Source of the DNA: Ditylenchus dipsaci
Taxonomy: Eukaryota > Nematoda > Chromadorea > Rhabditida > Anguinidae
Assembly (NCBI GenBank): GCA_004194705.1
Contig: SADC01000854.1
Coordinates: 241,880 to 305,879 of the forward strand
Length of the DNA: 64,000 bases
Reading direction: 5' to 3'
The notes beneath the pieces are model-generated. The model was not told the origin of the DNA and made no database searches. It saw nothing but the letters and a program-made list of their open reading frames with translations. This document shows, in pieces, positions 47,333-57,023 of the stretch; within the stretch, counting starts at the first letter, position 1, and every line of letters begins with the position of its first letter. A program made the translations under genes and the position numbers.

Positions 47333-48332
47333 CGTATTCTCTCTAATAGACGGGTCCTCTCTATTAGAAGGGTCCTCTCTAATAGACGGGTCCCCTACGA
47401 GGCGGGTTGAAAAATAGACGGGTCCTCTCTATTAGACGGGTCCTCTCTAATAGACGGGTCTCCTAAGGCATTTTTCTCAGAACGTTTTTTTTAAATAAAT
47501 AAACCAATAATTTAAACCGGCGCTTTTTAGTACTAATAGTTTGCCGTCAATTATCGCCATTTTAAAATGTTTGGAAACTTTCTTCTCATACTTTTATTTT
47601 TGTCATTTAGTCAATTTAACAAATGAGTGAAGAAGAGTGCACAATAACAAATGGCGAATCAAACGTGGATGGCCAAAATACAAATGAGGAATTTCGTGTG
47701 TCTCGGAAACGCAAAGCTCACTCAATTGGCAAGAAACTGGAAGCAGTCGCTTATTCAAAAGTATTCCAAGCGTTCGGCTGCCAAGAAATTTGATGTCACG
47801 CAGTCAAGGATTCAAGAGTGGGTGAAGCGAGAAATAGAACTTCGCAATCAAAAGTAATATTTTCGGAAAATACTGGTGTACTATAAGTATCTCTTCCAGG
47901 AAAGGAGCAAAGCGAGTAATAGGTCTGCGGAGTCACCAGTGCGCTAGATGGAAGTGAGGACGGCATCATTCATTGCTTCAAGGAAGACGGCCCAGTTCCA
48001 AGTGGTCGTGAAAAGCTTTGTTTGGCTCGAGAAGAAAAAGAAATGGTTGTGTTCTTTCAAGAACTTGATCTAAGCGAGGAAGAAGCAAAAGATATGAATA
48101 ATAGTGATGTTTTTATCGAGTGTTAAAAAGTATTGATTTGAGTTATTTTGCAATAAAAAATGCAAGAAAGATAATGTATCCGAATGCGGTAAATTTTTTT
48201 CGGTTCCTTTAAAGCCTGAGGTCGAAAAATAGACGGGTCCTCTCTATTAGAAGGGTCCTCTCTAATAGACGGGTCCCCCACGAGGGGGGTTGGAAAATAG
48301 ACGGGTCGACCCGTCTATTAGAGAGAATACGG
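47333..48332 (+). mobile_element. CCGTATTT-family element (E3) carrying a DNA-binding ORF
   Basis: TA-flanked. The left end CGTATTCTCTCTAATAGACG and the right end complement CCGTATTCTCTCTAATAGAC are each followed by several tandem GACGGGTCCTCTCTATTAGA units. At about 1 kb it is the longest member of its family and the only one with a protein-like ORF. Confidence 0.88.
47651..48126 (+). CDS. Small helix-turn-helix protein with acidic tail, transposase remnant
   Basis: Reading 47730-47857 gives SYSKRSAAKKFDVTQSRIQE and WVKREIEL, a helix-turn-helix like the pogo/Brinker-type DNA-binding domains of Tc1/mariner transposases. After a GTAATATT..TTCCAG intron-like gap, a second ORF at 47945-48126 reads GSEDGIIHCFKEDGPVPSGR and ends in an acidic tail (ELDLSEEEAKDMNNSDVFIE). 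The DDE catalytic core is absent. N-terminal residues are uncertain because the upstream part changes frame. Confidence 0.55.
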
Positions 48333-48502
48333 TATATACAGTTGTTTGCTAGTGAATTTACGGAGAGAAGAAAATTGCGGTACAACACTTAAAAATTGTA
48401 TCAAATTAACTTGTAAGTCGCAACTATGTAATAGCAAGAATGCAAATTCTAAACAGTTACTCGGTTCGCCTAATCTTTGGAACTACTTGGTTTCATCCCT
48501 AC

Positions 48503-48777
48503 CAGGGTGGGGTCCTCAACGGCTGAGGTTAAACTCAGCCATCAGCCGGCTGAGGCTGATGGCTGAGGTAAAATTTTGGGCCCGGCTGACGGCTGAGGTG
48601 AATTTTTAGACCTCAGCCGGCTGAGGATGAGGCTGAGGTGAAATTTTCGATCCGGCTGAGGAAAAATTTTCAGACCTCAGCCGGCTGAGGAATCAAATCG
48701 CATCAAATATTTGGCGTTTTGCGGACCTCAGCCGGCTGAGGCTAATGGCTGAGGTAATCGTGAAGTATACCACCCTG
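48503..48777. mobile_element. hAT-like MITE made of CAGCCGGCTGAGG repeats
   Basis: Ends CAGGGTGGGG and ACCACCCTG. Flanks ATCCCTAC and ATCCCCAC agree at 7 of 8 bases. The interior is about ten palindromic CCTCAGCCGGCTGAGG units, locally GC-rich. No ORF. Confidence 0.75.
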
Positions 48778-48840
48778 ATCCCCACCCTCTCCTCTATTTG
48801 TTAAATTTTTTAAATTAAATTTCTATACAAACGATAAGCG

Positions 48841-49437
48841 TCAAACAACTTTTTGGTTTTTAAACAGATGATAAACACTGCTGATTTGACTAACTGCATC
48901 ACTTACTTGAAAATATTGCGCCCATTTGTGAGCATCCTGTTCAGCTGTTTTAGGTAGATTGTAAATAATATCCACTTTCTCTCCTTTTAAAGCCAAAATA
49001 GTAGCTAACATTGCAGAAATGGTCGAAATTTCTTTCTCTTTGCCCATCTCTATGATCCTTCCTTGTGGTTTCTCTTTGTTTAGCAAGACAAGCAATGAAA
49101 TTATTTGTTCACCGCTTGGCTTTTCCTTCATTGTAAGCTCAGTTGCTCTTATTATAACAGCTACTGCTTCTGGCAAATATTTCTCCGCTTTTTGCTTATC
49201 TTTATTTTGCACAAAAAACTGAGCCCATTGTTCAATAGACTTTATAGACCAGTTAACGATATGATTGTTACCAATCAATCCAGACCAAATATTGTGGTTG
49301 TAAAAACTAGACGTATTCTTTTGAGCCAGTAAGATTCTATTGTACTGCTCTTTAATCTTGAAAAACAAGGGGTCCACAGGCTCATCCACTACTTCAAAAG
49401 GTTTATGATAAACTTCTGGTGATTTATGTTTTGACAT
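48841..49437 (-). CDS. SecA-like N-terminal region, bacterial type
   Basis: An intact 198-codon ORF, MSKHKSPEVYHKPFEVVDEP onwards. The C-terminal half follows the SecA nucleotide-binding start: SLLVLLNKEKPQGRIIEMGK, EKEISTISAMLATILALKGE, KVDII, AEQDAHKWAQYF. In SecA-like motors this is LLxL..GRI.QM.TGEGKST..AMLA..LALKG..VD.. and AE.DA. The Walker A Gly-x-Gly-Lys is replaced by GKEKEIST. The downstream continuation of this domain lies 2.3 kb away at about 46500, beyond repeats and element E3, so either insertions split one gene or two paralogous pieces lie in tandem. There are no introns and no recognisable signal peptide. ATP binding seems compromised; function is unknown. Confidence 0.75.
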   Translation of the reverse strand: MSKHKSPEVYHKPFEVVDEPVDPLFFKIKEQYNRILLAQKNTSSFYNHNIWSGLIGNNHIVNWSIKSIEQWAQFFVQNKDKQKAEKYLPEAVAVIIRATELTMKEKPSGEQIISLLVLLNKEKPQGRIIEMGKEKEISTISAMLATILALKGEKVDIIYNLPKTAEQDAHKWAQYFQVSDAVSQISSVYHLFKNQKVV

Positions 49438-49842
49438 GTTTACTTCCTAAGTAATGCCTTTTAGTTATTAAAAAAAAATATTTAAGTAATTTCATCAATA
49501 AAATTTTTTGAAAAATCAGCTTCACTTTGTATACTTCTATTGAGAATGTGCACTATTTAAAATCATGACATTGTAATTTTTGAAATGTTTTCTTGTACCG
49601 GCTTAGACATTTGTATCAGGGATCATCTGAATCCGAGAAAATATCGAAATGAAAATCGATGCTCAAGTTTGGGGGTACATTGAGGGTACATGGCGTTCTG
49701 AAACGCTCATAATACCTTATCTAAAGACGTTGTGAGTAGGGTTGTCAAGCCGAAGGCGTTAAGTTTTGTCCTGTTTTACATAGTTGTAGTACCATTTGTT
49801 AACATAACTTAGGTTTTTTGAAAAATGTTACGGTGTTAAATA

Positions 49843-50072
49843 CCGTATTTCGTTAAATAAGGCGACCAGCCGCCTTATTTTTGGATGCCCGAAAATATAG
49901 CAAATTTAAGGTCGATCTCAAGATTTTTGGGTGAAGATTCTAAATCTAAAAAGCGGAATCGGTAGAGTACGTGGGAGTTAAGAAAATGAGATAAACACCT
50001 TGCCAAAAAAATCTCTGCGCTGTGGTATAGGTCTTCAAAGTCGAGGGGGCCACCTAATTAGAGAAAATACGG
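49843..50072. mobile_element. CCGTATTT-family MITE (E4), block GGCGACCAGCCGCC
   Basis: TA-flanked ends CCGTATTTCGTTAAATAAGG and CCTAATTAGAGAAAATACGG. The interior (AGCGGAATCGGTAGAG, TTAAGAAAATGAGATAAACA, CTTCAAAGTCGAGGGGG) is homologous to E6 and to the relic at 31.1 kb although the inner blocks differ. Confidence 0.88.
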
Positions 50073-50222
50073 TATGAAAAACTCGATATGTAAAATATGA
50101 AAAACATGCTTTTAGGGAAAATATATCTCTCGACTTAACTATCACCCGTTTTAACAATCCCATACAGCCGGTTCCAAGGCTGATCTTTAAATCAGAGTTT
50201 GACTTAATGTGTTCTGATTTAA

Positions 50223-50446
50223 AGGGGCATGATCGTGCCCGATGGGGAGAAAAGGCATGAACCAGCAGTTCATTTCTTTCTCGATAGATTTTTACATTCA
50301 TTCTGGTCTAGATTTTTTAAGTTTTCTGTCTAGTTTTTAAAAGCAGTATAAAGTCATCTATATCAGATTTGACGCAGAACGAGTGAAAAATGGAAGGATT
50401 CGAAAAAATTCGAAAAAAAACTGCTGGTTCGCGCCTTAACGCACGG
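50223..50446. mobile_element. H-family TTAA MITE (H3)
   Basis: TTAA at both edges (50219-50222 and 50447-50450). Ends AGGGGCATGATCGTGCCC and GGGCATGCCCCT. Interior GCAGTATAAAGTCATCTATA and GACGCAGAACGAGTG match H2 and H4. Confidence 0.9.
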
Positions 50447-50450
50447 GCAT

Positions 50451-51590
50451 GCCCCTTTAAGTATAGAATTGCAAAAAAAATTAAACATCGAAAAAAGGTA
50501 AGACAATTTCAATTGTCTCACTTTTAGACAATGGTATGACAAGTTTCCGGATTATTGCAGCTTCACAAAACAACGACATGCCACTTTTGCACCGCATTTC
50601 AATATTACGAATTTGTTTTAATCGGTCGTTATGTGCAGTAAAAGTAGAATTTAAATTATCAAACAAAAACCTGTAAATGTAAAGTATTCGCGTGAAGCGA
50701 ATCACCGCCTACAACCATAAAAAAAGTAATTGAAGACAATATCATAAATTCCTTGATAATTAATGTACACATTGCCTTGCAATCTAGGAGTAGTTATGCA
50801 ATTAGCTTAAAATAGGTTTTGCTGTATCGTTGGAATAAAAACTTATCTGAATTTATAAACTGTACAGAGGTTGGTTTAACATGAAATATATTTCATAATA
50901 TTGTGTAGAATAAAAGTTATGTTGCTATATTAAATGCAGTCAAAACTTCAACTTAAACTGATATTCAAAAACGCAAACTGTTTTAGGTTAAAAATATTTT
51001 TCTAAAAAATAGTTTGAAACTTTTATAAGAACCACATCGAAGGACCATGAAACTTGATAAGCACAGCAATTTGCGGAATTCGAATTCGCCCGGGACCACG
51101 CTAATTTTGTCCACAATGATTTCGAATTAATTCTGGCTATAATTGATATCACGCCCTAAAATACTGATTTACCTCAGTCATTTTTTCTAGAGCTTTCTGA
51201 AAATTTGAAGTCTCCAAATTTTTGTGTTGGCATGAAAGAAGAGAAAGTATTCATAACTTTTTATATAGTAAAGATTTTTTAAAACTGTTAATTTCATATT
51301 AAATTGCAATATTGAATCTGTTTAAATGTTCAAATAATTTTTGTCTCGAGAAAAATTTGTCACTGACTTATTTGCTGCAAGAACATATAAGCAAATCAAC
51401 TACACTAAATACGAATTCGGTGTTAAATTTCCAAATTGTCAGTTTGCACTGCAATGAAGGCAAATTATAGTGACCTAAATTACAGAAGCCATAACTTTGG
51501 AAGGAATTTTTTTTATCATTTTCTTTGCTAATTTAAGGGGGACCAAGACAAACCTCAAATTTTCGATGAAATCATATGAAATCATATTTT
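50451..51590. other. AT-rich stretch, no gene seen
   Basis: No conserved ORF, RNA or element end could be recognised, apart from a reverse GCCTTGGTCCCCC-type motif near 51537. Confidence 0.5.
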
Positions 51591-51591
51591 T

Positions 51592-52012
51592 TGGACGATA
51601 CGGAAAAATGCCCGCGTTTGGGGAAAAAGTGCCCGCACTTTGTGAAAATGTTCCCGTTTTTTCGAAAATGTGCCCGTTTTTTCGAAAAAGTGCCCGCTTT
51701 TTTGAAAAAGTGCCATCTTTTTGTGAAAAAATGCCCGCTTCTGGATTTACCTGTTATATTCATTATGCTTTATATGAGCGTAATTCATGAAGCTGAAACT
51801 GCAGTATTTTGCAGTAAATGTATAGTATATTATACGGTTGCCAAAATGCAGACTCAGCCCTTGTTATAGAGCGGTTTCACAAAAAAGCGGGCACATTTTC
51901 ACAAAACGCGGGTACATTTTCACAAAAAGGGGCACTTTTTCGCCTTTTTGACTAGAACGAAAAATCGCGGGCACTTTTTCCCCAAACGCGGGCATTTTTC
52001 CGTTTTGTCCGA
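51592..52012. mobile_element. Foldback with tandem-array ends (TGCCCGCTTTTT type)
   Basis: Left TGGACGATACGGAAAAATGC then about seven GTGCCCGTTTTTTCGAAAAA units. The right arm is the complementary array ending GCATTTTTCCGTTTTGTCC. The centre is AT-rich. Short ORFs across it are repeat translations. Confidence 0.78.
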
Positions 52013-52144
52013 TTTTTTGATTACACTTCCACAAGTAAATCGACTGTCATGCTGACCCAACTTTTTTTAGAAGTTAGCCGTAACAGCATACACCACGTGA
52101 TTCAGCATGAGAGGGGCTATTGAACGGTGTATTACTCATATCTA

Positions 52145-53685
52145 CAGTTGCGGACAATTGATAGCGGACGGCACGTTTATTATTAGACTTACTGTTTTTT
52201 CGTAAAAATTTTTAAATGCTTTTAAAAATCGCGATAGGCAGGTTTGCAGAGCGCTTAAAGGGCTACAATATAGCCTACTACTTGTTATAAAAATATCAAT
52301 TTTGTGCGATTGCTTGAGGCGGTTTGGAAACCCCCTCGTTGGTTGAATTTGAAAACTCTGAAAAATGGCTTAAAATAAGGCAAAACGGCACTTTTTCAGG
52401 GTTTCAAATTCAACCTATCTGTATCTCAGTGCAGAGTGGTCCTACGACAACGATCAAAATGTCGACGCTACTTGCATATACCCCCTCCCCCCCAAATAAA
52501 CTTTTTTAAAAAGTGTTTTAAAACACCCTATATCGACTCAAAATCGCCTCAGGAGTTCAAAAAAGACATTATTTTTAAGTTCTGGTCAATAAAAAATTGA
52601 GTTTTGGGCACTTTTGAATTTTAACTTTTCACCTGTTTTATCATGTTTTGGTCACTGGAGCTGGGCAAAAACAGTCTCTAAATGCATTTTTGTTCAAGAG
52701 TCTGGCTCGGAATTATGTCTAAGGTAAGTGAGTGCGCGCATCTCTAACCAAGCAAGCCCCTTGCGACCCCTTCGGGGCGCAGGTGGCTTGGTTGCTTGGG
52801 GTTGAGATGCGCACACCCACATACCTTAGACGCAAATCACTCGAAAGTGACTCTGGATGCATAAAAATGTATGCATACCAGAGTTTATTTATGCGGTAGT
52901 CCCCAGTCAACAAAACTATGTTCAACATCTTCCTTTTCGTTCAAAATTGGCCCTTTTTAGTCTATTTCCACCCTAATACAGCCTTAAATCCCTTCGAAAA
53001 CGGTCAAAATTGGTACTTTTCGGTGGTCCAGAAACTCGATTTTTTATTTACCAGAACTTAAAAATAATGTTTTTATGAACTCCTGAGGCGATTTTGAGTC
53101 GATATAGGGTGTTTGGGAACATTTTAAAAAAAGTTGATTTTGGGGGGGGGGTATATGCAAGTAGCGCCAAAATGTCATTTTGTAGAGAAATCATAGAGCT
53201 TTCAAAAAATGCAAAAGGGCGCAAATTTCGATTTTTAAAATTTCGAGAAAACCTCTTAATTATGTGGTCAAACAACCATTTTCCTTACATTTTATTTTAA
53301 TTTGACTAGAAATCGACACTTTTATTTTTATGGTCATAATTTTCCGTATAATAATTCAAAAAAAGTTTGATATACCAAATTGTAGCTGAGGAACAGGGCT
53401 TACAAATAGTCATTAAAAGTTGACAATATATAAAAATTTAAATCAATCAGCTTGAAAAAAAAATCGTCCGCTATCAATTGTCGGGAGAAAAAACGAGGGG
53501 TTTCCAAACCGCCTCAAGCAATCGCACAAAATTGATATTTTTATAACAAGTAGTAGGCTATAATTGTAGCCCTTTAAGCGCTCTGCAAACCTGCCTATCG
53601 CGATTTTTAAAGCATTTAAAAATTTTACGAAAAAACAGTAAGTCTAATAATAAACGTGCCGTCCGCTATCAATTGTCCGCAACTG
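52145..53685. mobile_element. TA-flanked foldback with nested MITE M6
   Basis: Ends TA-CAGTTGCGGACAATTGATAG and the exact complement before TA at 53686. Arms of about 300 bases are nearly identical. The loop contains the 8-bp-duplicating MITE 52464-53168. Confidence 0.9.
52464..53168. mobile_element. GGCGCTACT-family MITE (M6) with central hairpin
   Basis: Ends GACGCTACTTGCATATACCC and its complement ending GCGCC, exact 8-bp duplication AAAATGTC (52456-52463, 53169-53176). The inner block is TGCATATA. The centre is a long GC-rich hairpin with a TTCG loop (52748-52799) related to that at 36966. Confidence 0.92.
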
Positions 53686-53869
53686 TATATCAGCGTTACC
53701 CACTGTTGATGTTCCCTTGTCAGTAAGTTTTTATGACACCAGGCAAATAACGGCACTTATGTACTTCGAGGGGGGGCACCTAGGTAAAGTCTTAGGCTTA
53801 GGCTAAGGCAGGGTAGGCCAGCGTATGTTAGGACGGACTGTAATGTGTTTTTCTGAGTAAAAAGAAGTA

Positions 53870-54013
53870 CAGTCGAGTCTCGATTTAACGATCACCTGGA
53901 TCGGTCCCTTCAATAATAAATTCCGTCAAATTACCCCTCGATTCAACGATCACTCTCGATTTAACGATCACCTGGGTCGGTCCCAGGGTGATCGTTAAAT
54001 CGAGACTCGACTG
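53870..54013. mobile_element. Tigger/pogo-like MITE, GATTTAACGATCACC type
   Basis: TA-flanked ends CAGTCGAGTCTCGATTTAAC and its perfect complement. GATTTAACGATCACC-like units repeat inside. The CAGTCGAGTCTC start resembles Tigger termini. Confidence 0.9.
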
Positions 54014-54112
54014 TAATGAAAACATGTTTGAGATTTTTCTAATACCCTTCCCTAAATCTGAGCCTAAGACTACCTAGGGACCCCCCTGAGTAAATAAGTA
54101 CCCAAATAACTA

Positions 54113-54252
54113 CCGTATTTGCTGTAATAGAGCCCCCTTGTTCTTTTTTTTTGACTTGAACTTCAGAGTTAGGGCCATTTTGATTTATAAGTTCAAGATT
54201 TCTGGGCATCCAAAAAATATAGCTCCGGGGGGCTCTATTAGAGGAAATACGG
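54113..54252. mobile_element. CCGTATTT-family MITE (E5), block GAGCCCCC
   Basis: TA precedes CCGTATTTGCTGTAATAGAG. The right end CTCTATTAGAGGAAATACGG is followed by TG instead of TA. The core (CAGAGTTAGGGCCATTTTGA) is the complement of the E1 core. Confidence 0.85.
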
Positions 54253-54305
54253 TGATTGATGCAATTTACATCTTGAAAAAATCTTCAGCATATAAAAAGA
54301 GGTAC

Positions 54306-54705
54306 TTTTTTCTAGTACCAAAATATTTCATTCTAGTACCAAAATATTCACTTTTTGAACTTTTCTCTTTTCTCCTCACTTTGTAGGTACACTTCTGAAT
54401 TTGTTTCAACTATCGTGTAGCCCTGAATCTCAGCTACTCAACAATATATCTTTTTTCAGTAAAAGATTTAAAAAAGGTGGAGATTTAGGGGTCTGAACAG
54501 AGGAACTTGGTCGAAAAAGTTACTTCATACAAAGCTCAAAATCTTCATATCTTTGAAATCTTTCACAGGAAATAAAGTCTAGTTAGAAAGCTGAGATTTA
54601 GGGCTACACGTTCATGTGTCAAGAAAAAATCTTTGACTTCACAAAGAGTTTTTCTATAAATGTTAATTTTTGGTTCTATAAAAAAGTATTTTGGTATTAG
54701 AAATA
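54306..54705. repeat. Foldback with GTAGCCCTGAATCTC motif in both arms
   Basis: TAGTACCAAAATA near 54316 and 54338 pairs with TATTTTGGTATTAG near 54690. GTAGCCCTGAATCTC at 54417 and its complement at 54593 lie in opposite arms. No ORF. Confidence 0.65.
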
Positions 54706-55204
54706 CAGTCAAACCTCGTTATAAGATACACCCGATATAAGATACACCTCGTTATAAGATACACCTAAAGAAGATTTGGTTGGTCTGAACTAAATTAAGG
54801 CAAATGAACCCTCTATATAAGATACACTCGATACAAGATACACCTCGTTATAAGATACACCTGAGCTTGATCCCGTTCAATAAAATGTCACTCGATATAA
54901 GATACAGTCCATAAAAATATACAAAATTTTTGAATTGCCGCCATTTTTAGTGCAAATTTTTCAACTTTTTGTTGCGGAAAGCTTTTTGTTCTGCTAAGTC
55001 CTGCAGCAGGACTTAGTAGTTGTTTCATGTAAGTCCTGTACAAGGACTTATATTAGTATCATGTAAGTCCTTTTCAGGAGTTATCAAATGAAATATGTAA
55101 GTCCTCTACCAGGACTTATGATACACCCTCTATATAAGATACACCTCGTTATAAGATACAGCTGAGGTCTGTCCCTGGGTGTATCTTATAACGAGGTTTG
55201 ACTG
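54706..55204. mobile_element. Tigger/pogo-like MITE, TTATAAGATACACC type, with palindrome array
   Basis: TA-flanked ends CAGTCAAACCTCGTTATAAG and its complement. TTATAAGATACACCTCG units repeat about eight times across the two ends. The interior contains four regularly spaced 21-bp palindromes (54995-55118). Confidence 0.9.
54995..55118. repeat. Four evenly spaced 21-bp palindromes
   Basis: TAAGTCCTGCAGCAGGACTTA-type units (core AAGTCCTGCAGCAGGACTT) start at 54995, 55030, 55064 and 55098, i.e. every 34-35 bases. They are separated by 13-14-base AT-rich spacers that end ATG. The third copy is the most degenerate. Confidence 0.9.
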
Positions 55205-55206
55205 TA

Positions 55207-56900
55207 AGTATTTTTGTACTAGATTTAAGTATTACCCTATAAAACTTTTTTATCTAAAATTTTTCAAACGAGAAACACCATAGTGTTCAGCGCGAAATTC
55301 CGCATCCAATTATGCATTATCATGCTCGGGAAATCAAGAGTTAAAAAAGGAATCCTTAATTTTTTTATATGGAAGTTCAGCAAAGGTAACGTGCAAATTT
55401 ATCACGACATAAAATTAAGATGACCCAGAATTCGTTTTTACTTCTTCGTATAACTTCATTCCCTCCACATATGAGCTTCATAGTGAAAGAGCAGATGATT
55501 TTATAAAAGCTAAGGTTTAAAAAACAAAACTTATTTGACAATTCATAGAAAGGAAAAAACGGCGAATTCATGGACTATCAATATTAATTTAATTGAGTCA
55601 TGCTCGAATAAATTTCAAAAAAGTGTCTTATTTGGCGTAGCATTGTACAATGCGCTATGAAATTCGCATGCAATACAGGTTTTTAGTGAAATAAAAGCTA
55701 CCTAGTATTGACGTAGAATAGAAGTAGAGGCACTTGAAATTGCCTGTGTACACAAAAAACATCTGATTGCTCAGCTCTCTCTCTCTGTCTCTCTCTCAAA
55801 TCACATCTTGTTGGTGAAAATTTTAGAAAATATTGATTAGCAACGCATGTAATAAAATGAATATTCGACTACCTGTACCCATTTTTTGTATGATAAAAAT
55901 AGACACCGTAAAACCTGGGCTAGACTCTACGATTAGGCACTGGAACAAATCGACCCAAAATGATGTTTTTCTCAAGGTTTTAGCATCTAAAACATGTAGA
56001 AAACATGTTTTTAGGGCGCGACCGATCATTTTTAAAAAGAATTTTTTTTGGCCAAAATTTGACTTTTTGCCTTGGGGGACCAAGGTAAAGGGTATTTGAA
56101 GGAACATGGATGCCCATATTTATTGTATATATTAGTATAATTTAAGTAATATTTATATTAGTTATTTTTGCCCAGCTCCAGTGACCAAAACAGAGTGGGA
56201 TACCATAAAAAATCCTTTTCTGGTCATCCACATACCCTTTTAGGATAAATTACCTTGGGGCCAAGGCAAAAAGTCAAATTTCTTTTTTCAACAACGAAAG
56301 TTTCTAAAACCCAAACCCACAAACGTCAGAATCTGATTTTGTTTTTTAAACCGATTTTTTGTGATTCCTGGCCGTTTTTACATTTTCTTGGTTTTTTAAA
56401 ACAATCATTCCTGGTCGCTCAAAATGTTGCGATACAGAACAATAGCCTAAAATTTTTATTGAAGCAACAGAAATAAGCACAAACTAAGAGTACAGCAAAA
56501 GTTTATTGGTGTTCAACTATTTCCTATGTTTTTAAAAACTTGCTTTTCCTTTGCTCAGAGAAGCTAATTGGGTCGTTCCAAGTTTTCATGCCAAAGGCAT
56601 CAACTTGAACACACACAGCAAAGGAAGCGATGGTAAAGAGGACAGCTAAAATAGGGACCAATGTTGAAAATTTTAAAAAGCATACTTCAGAAATGGCTTA
56701 CAAAGACCAAAAACACATTGAACTTCTTCTGCATTTGGTTGTACACTACTCCATGGGGCTTGCACGGCACAGGCATATAGTCGTAAGTGACTGTGGGACC
56801 AAAAGGAGCGTGGTGACCATGACGCCACCGTGAGCCACATCTAACATAAAAATTGTAAATTTTTATATTTACGGCATGTACAGGCTGTTTTAAAAATTGA
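55207..56900. other. Mostly unexplained AT-rich stretch
   Basis: Contains a CT microsatellite (55774-55797) and two GCCTTGG-type motifs (about 56069 and 56252) within a degraded foldback (GACTTTTTGCCTTGG). ORFs at 55823-56107 overlap on both strands and look like shadows. An ORF at 56630-56833 has no recognisable domain. Confidence 0.5.
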
Positions 56901-56904
56901 CCAT

Positions 56905-57022
56905 AAAAGATCGGGCAATACTTTTTTCGCCGCAGATTTTACTTTTTTTTTTTGCCGCAAAAATGCTTTTTTCTCCAACAGATTTTACTTTTTTGCCGCA
57001 AACGTACTTTTTTGCCGCAAAT
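56905..57022. repeat. GCCGCAGATTTTACTTTTTT array, hAT 2-like end relic
   Basis: TCGGGCAATACTTTTTT followed by GCCGCAGATTTTAC units parallels the left end of hAT 2 (TCGGGCAATACTTTTTTTGT, then ACAGATTCAC units), with CCGC replacing CA. It is cut by MITE E6; the partner end was not found. Confidence 0.55.
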
Positions 57023-57023
57023 A

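Noticed and set aside
38045..49437. Simple bacterial contamination as the source of the SecA-like sequence
   Set aside because: Eukaryotic transposons with target duplications lie between and next to the fragments, and base composition matches the surroundings. Contamination would need several misassemblies. It remains the main alternative and should be tested.
54995..55118. CRISPR-like array of regularly spaced palindromic repeats
   Set aside because: Only four units, spacers of 13-14 similar AT-rich bases, inside a TA-flanked MITE in animal DNA, and no cas genes. Not a CRISPR array.
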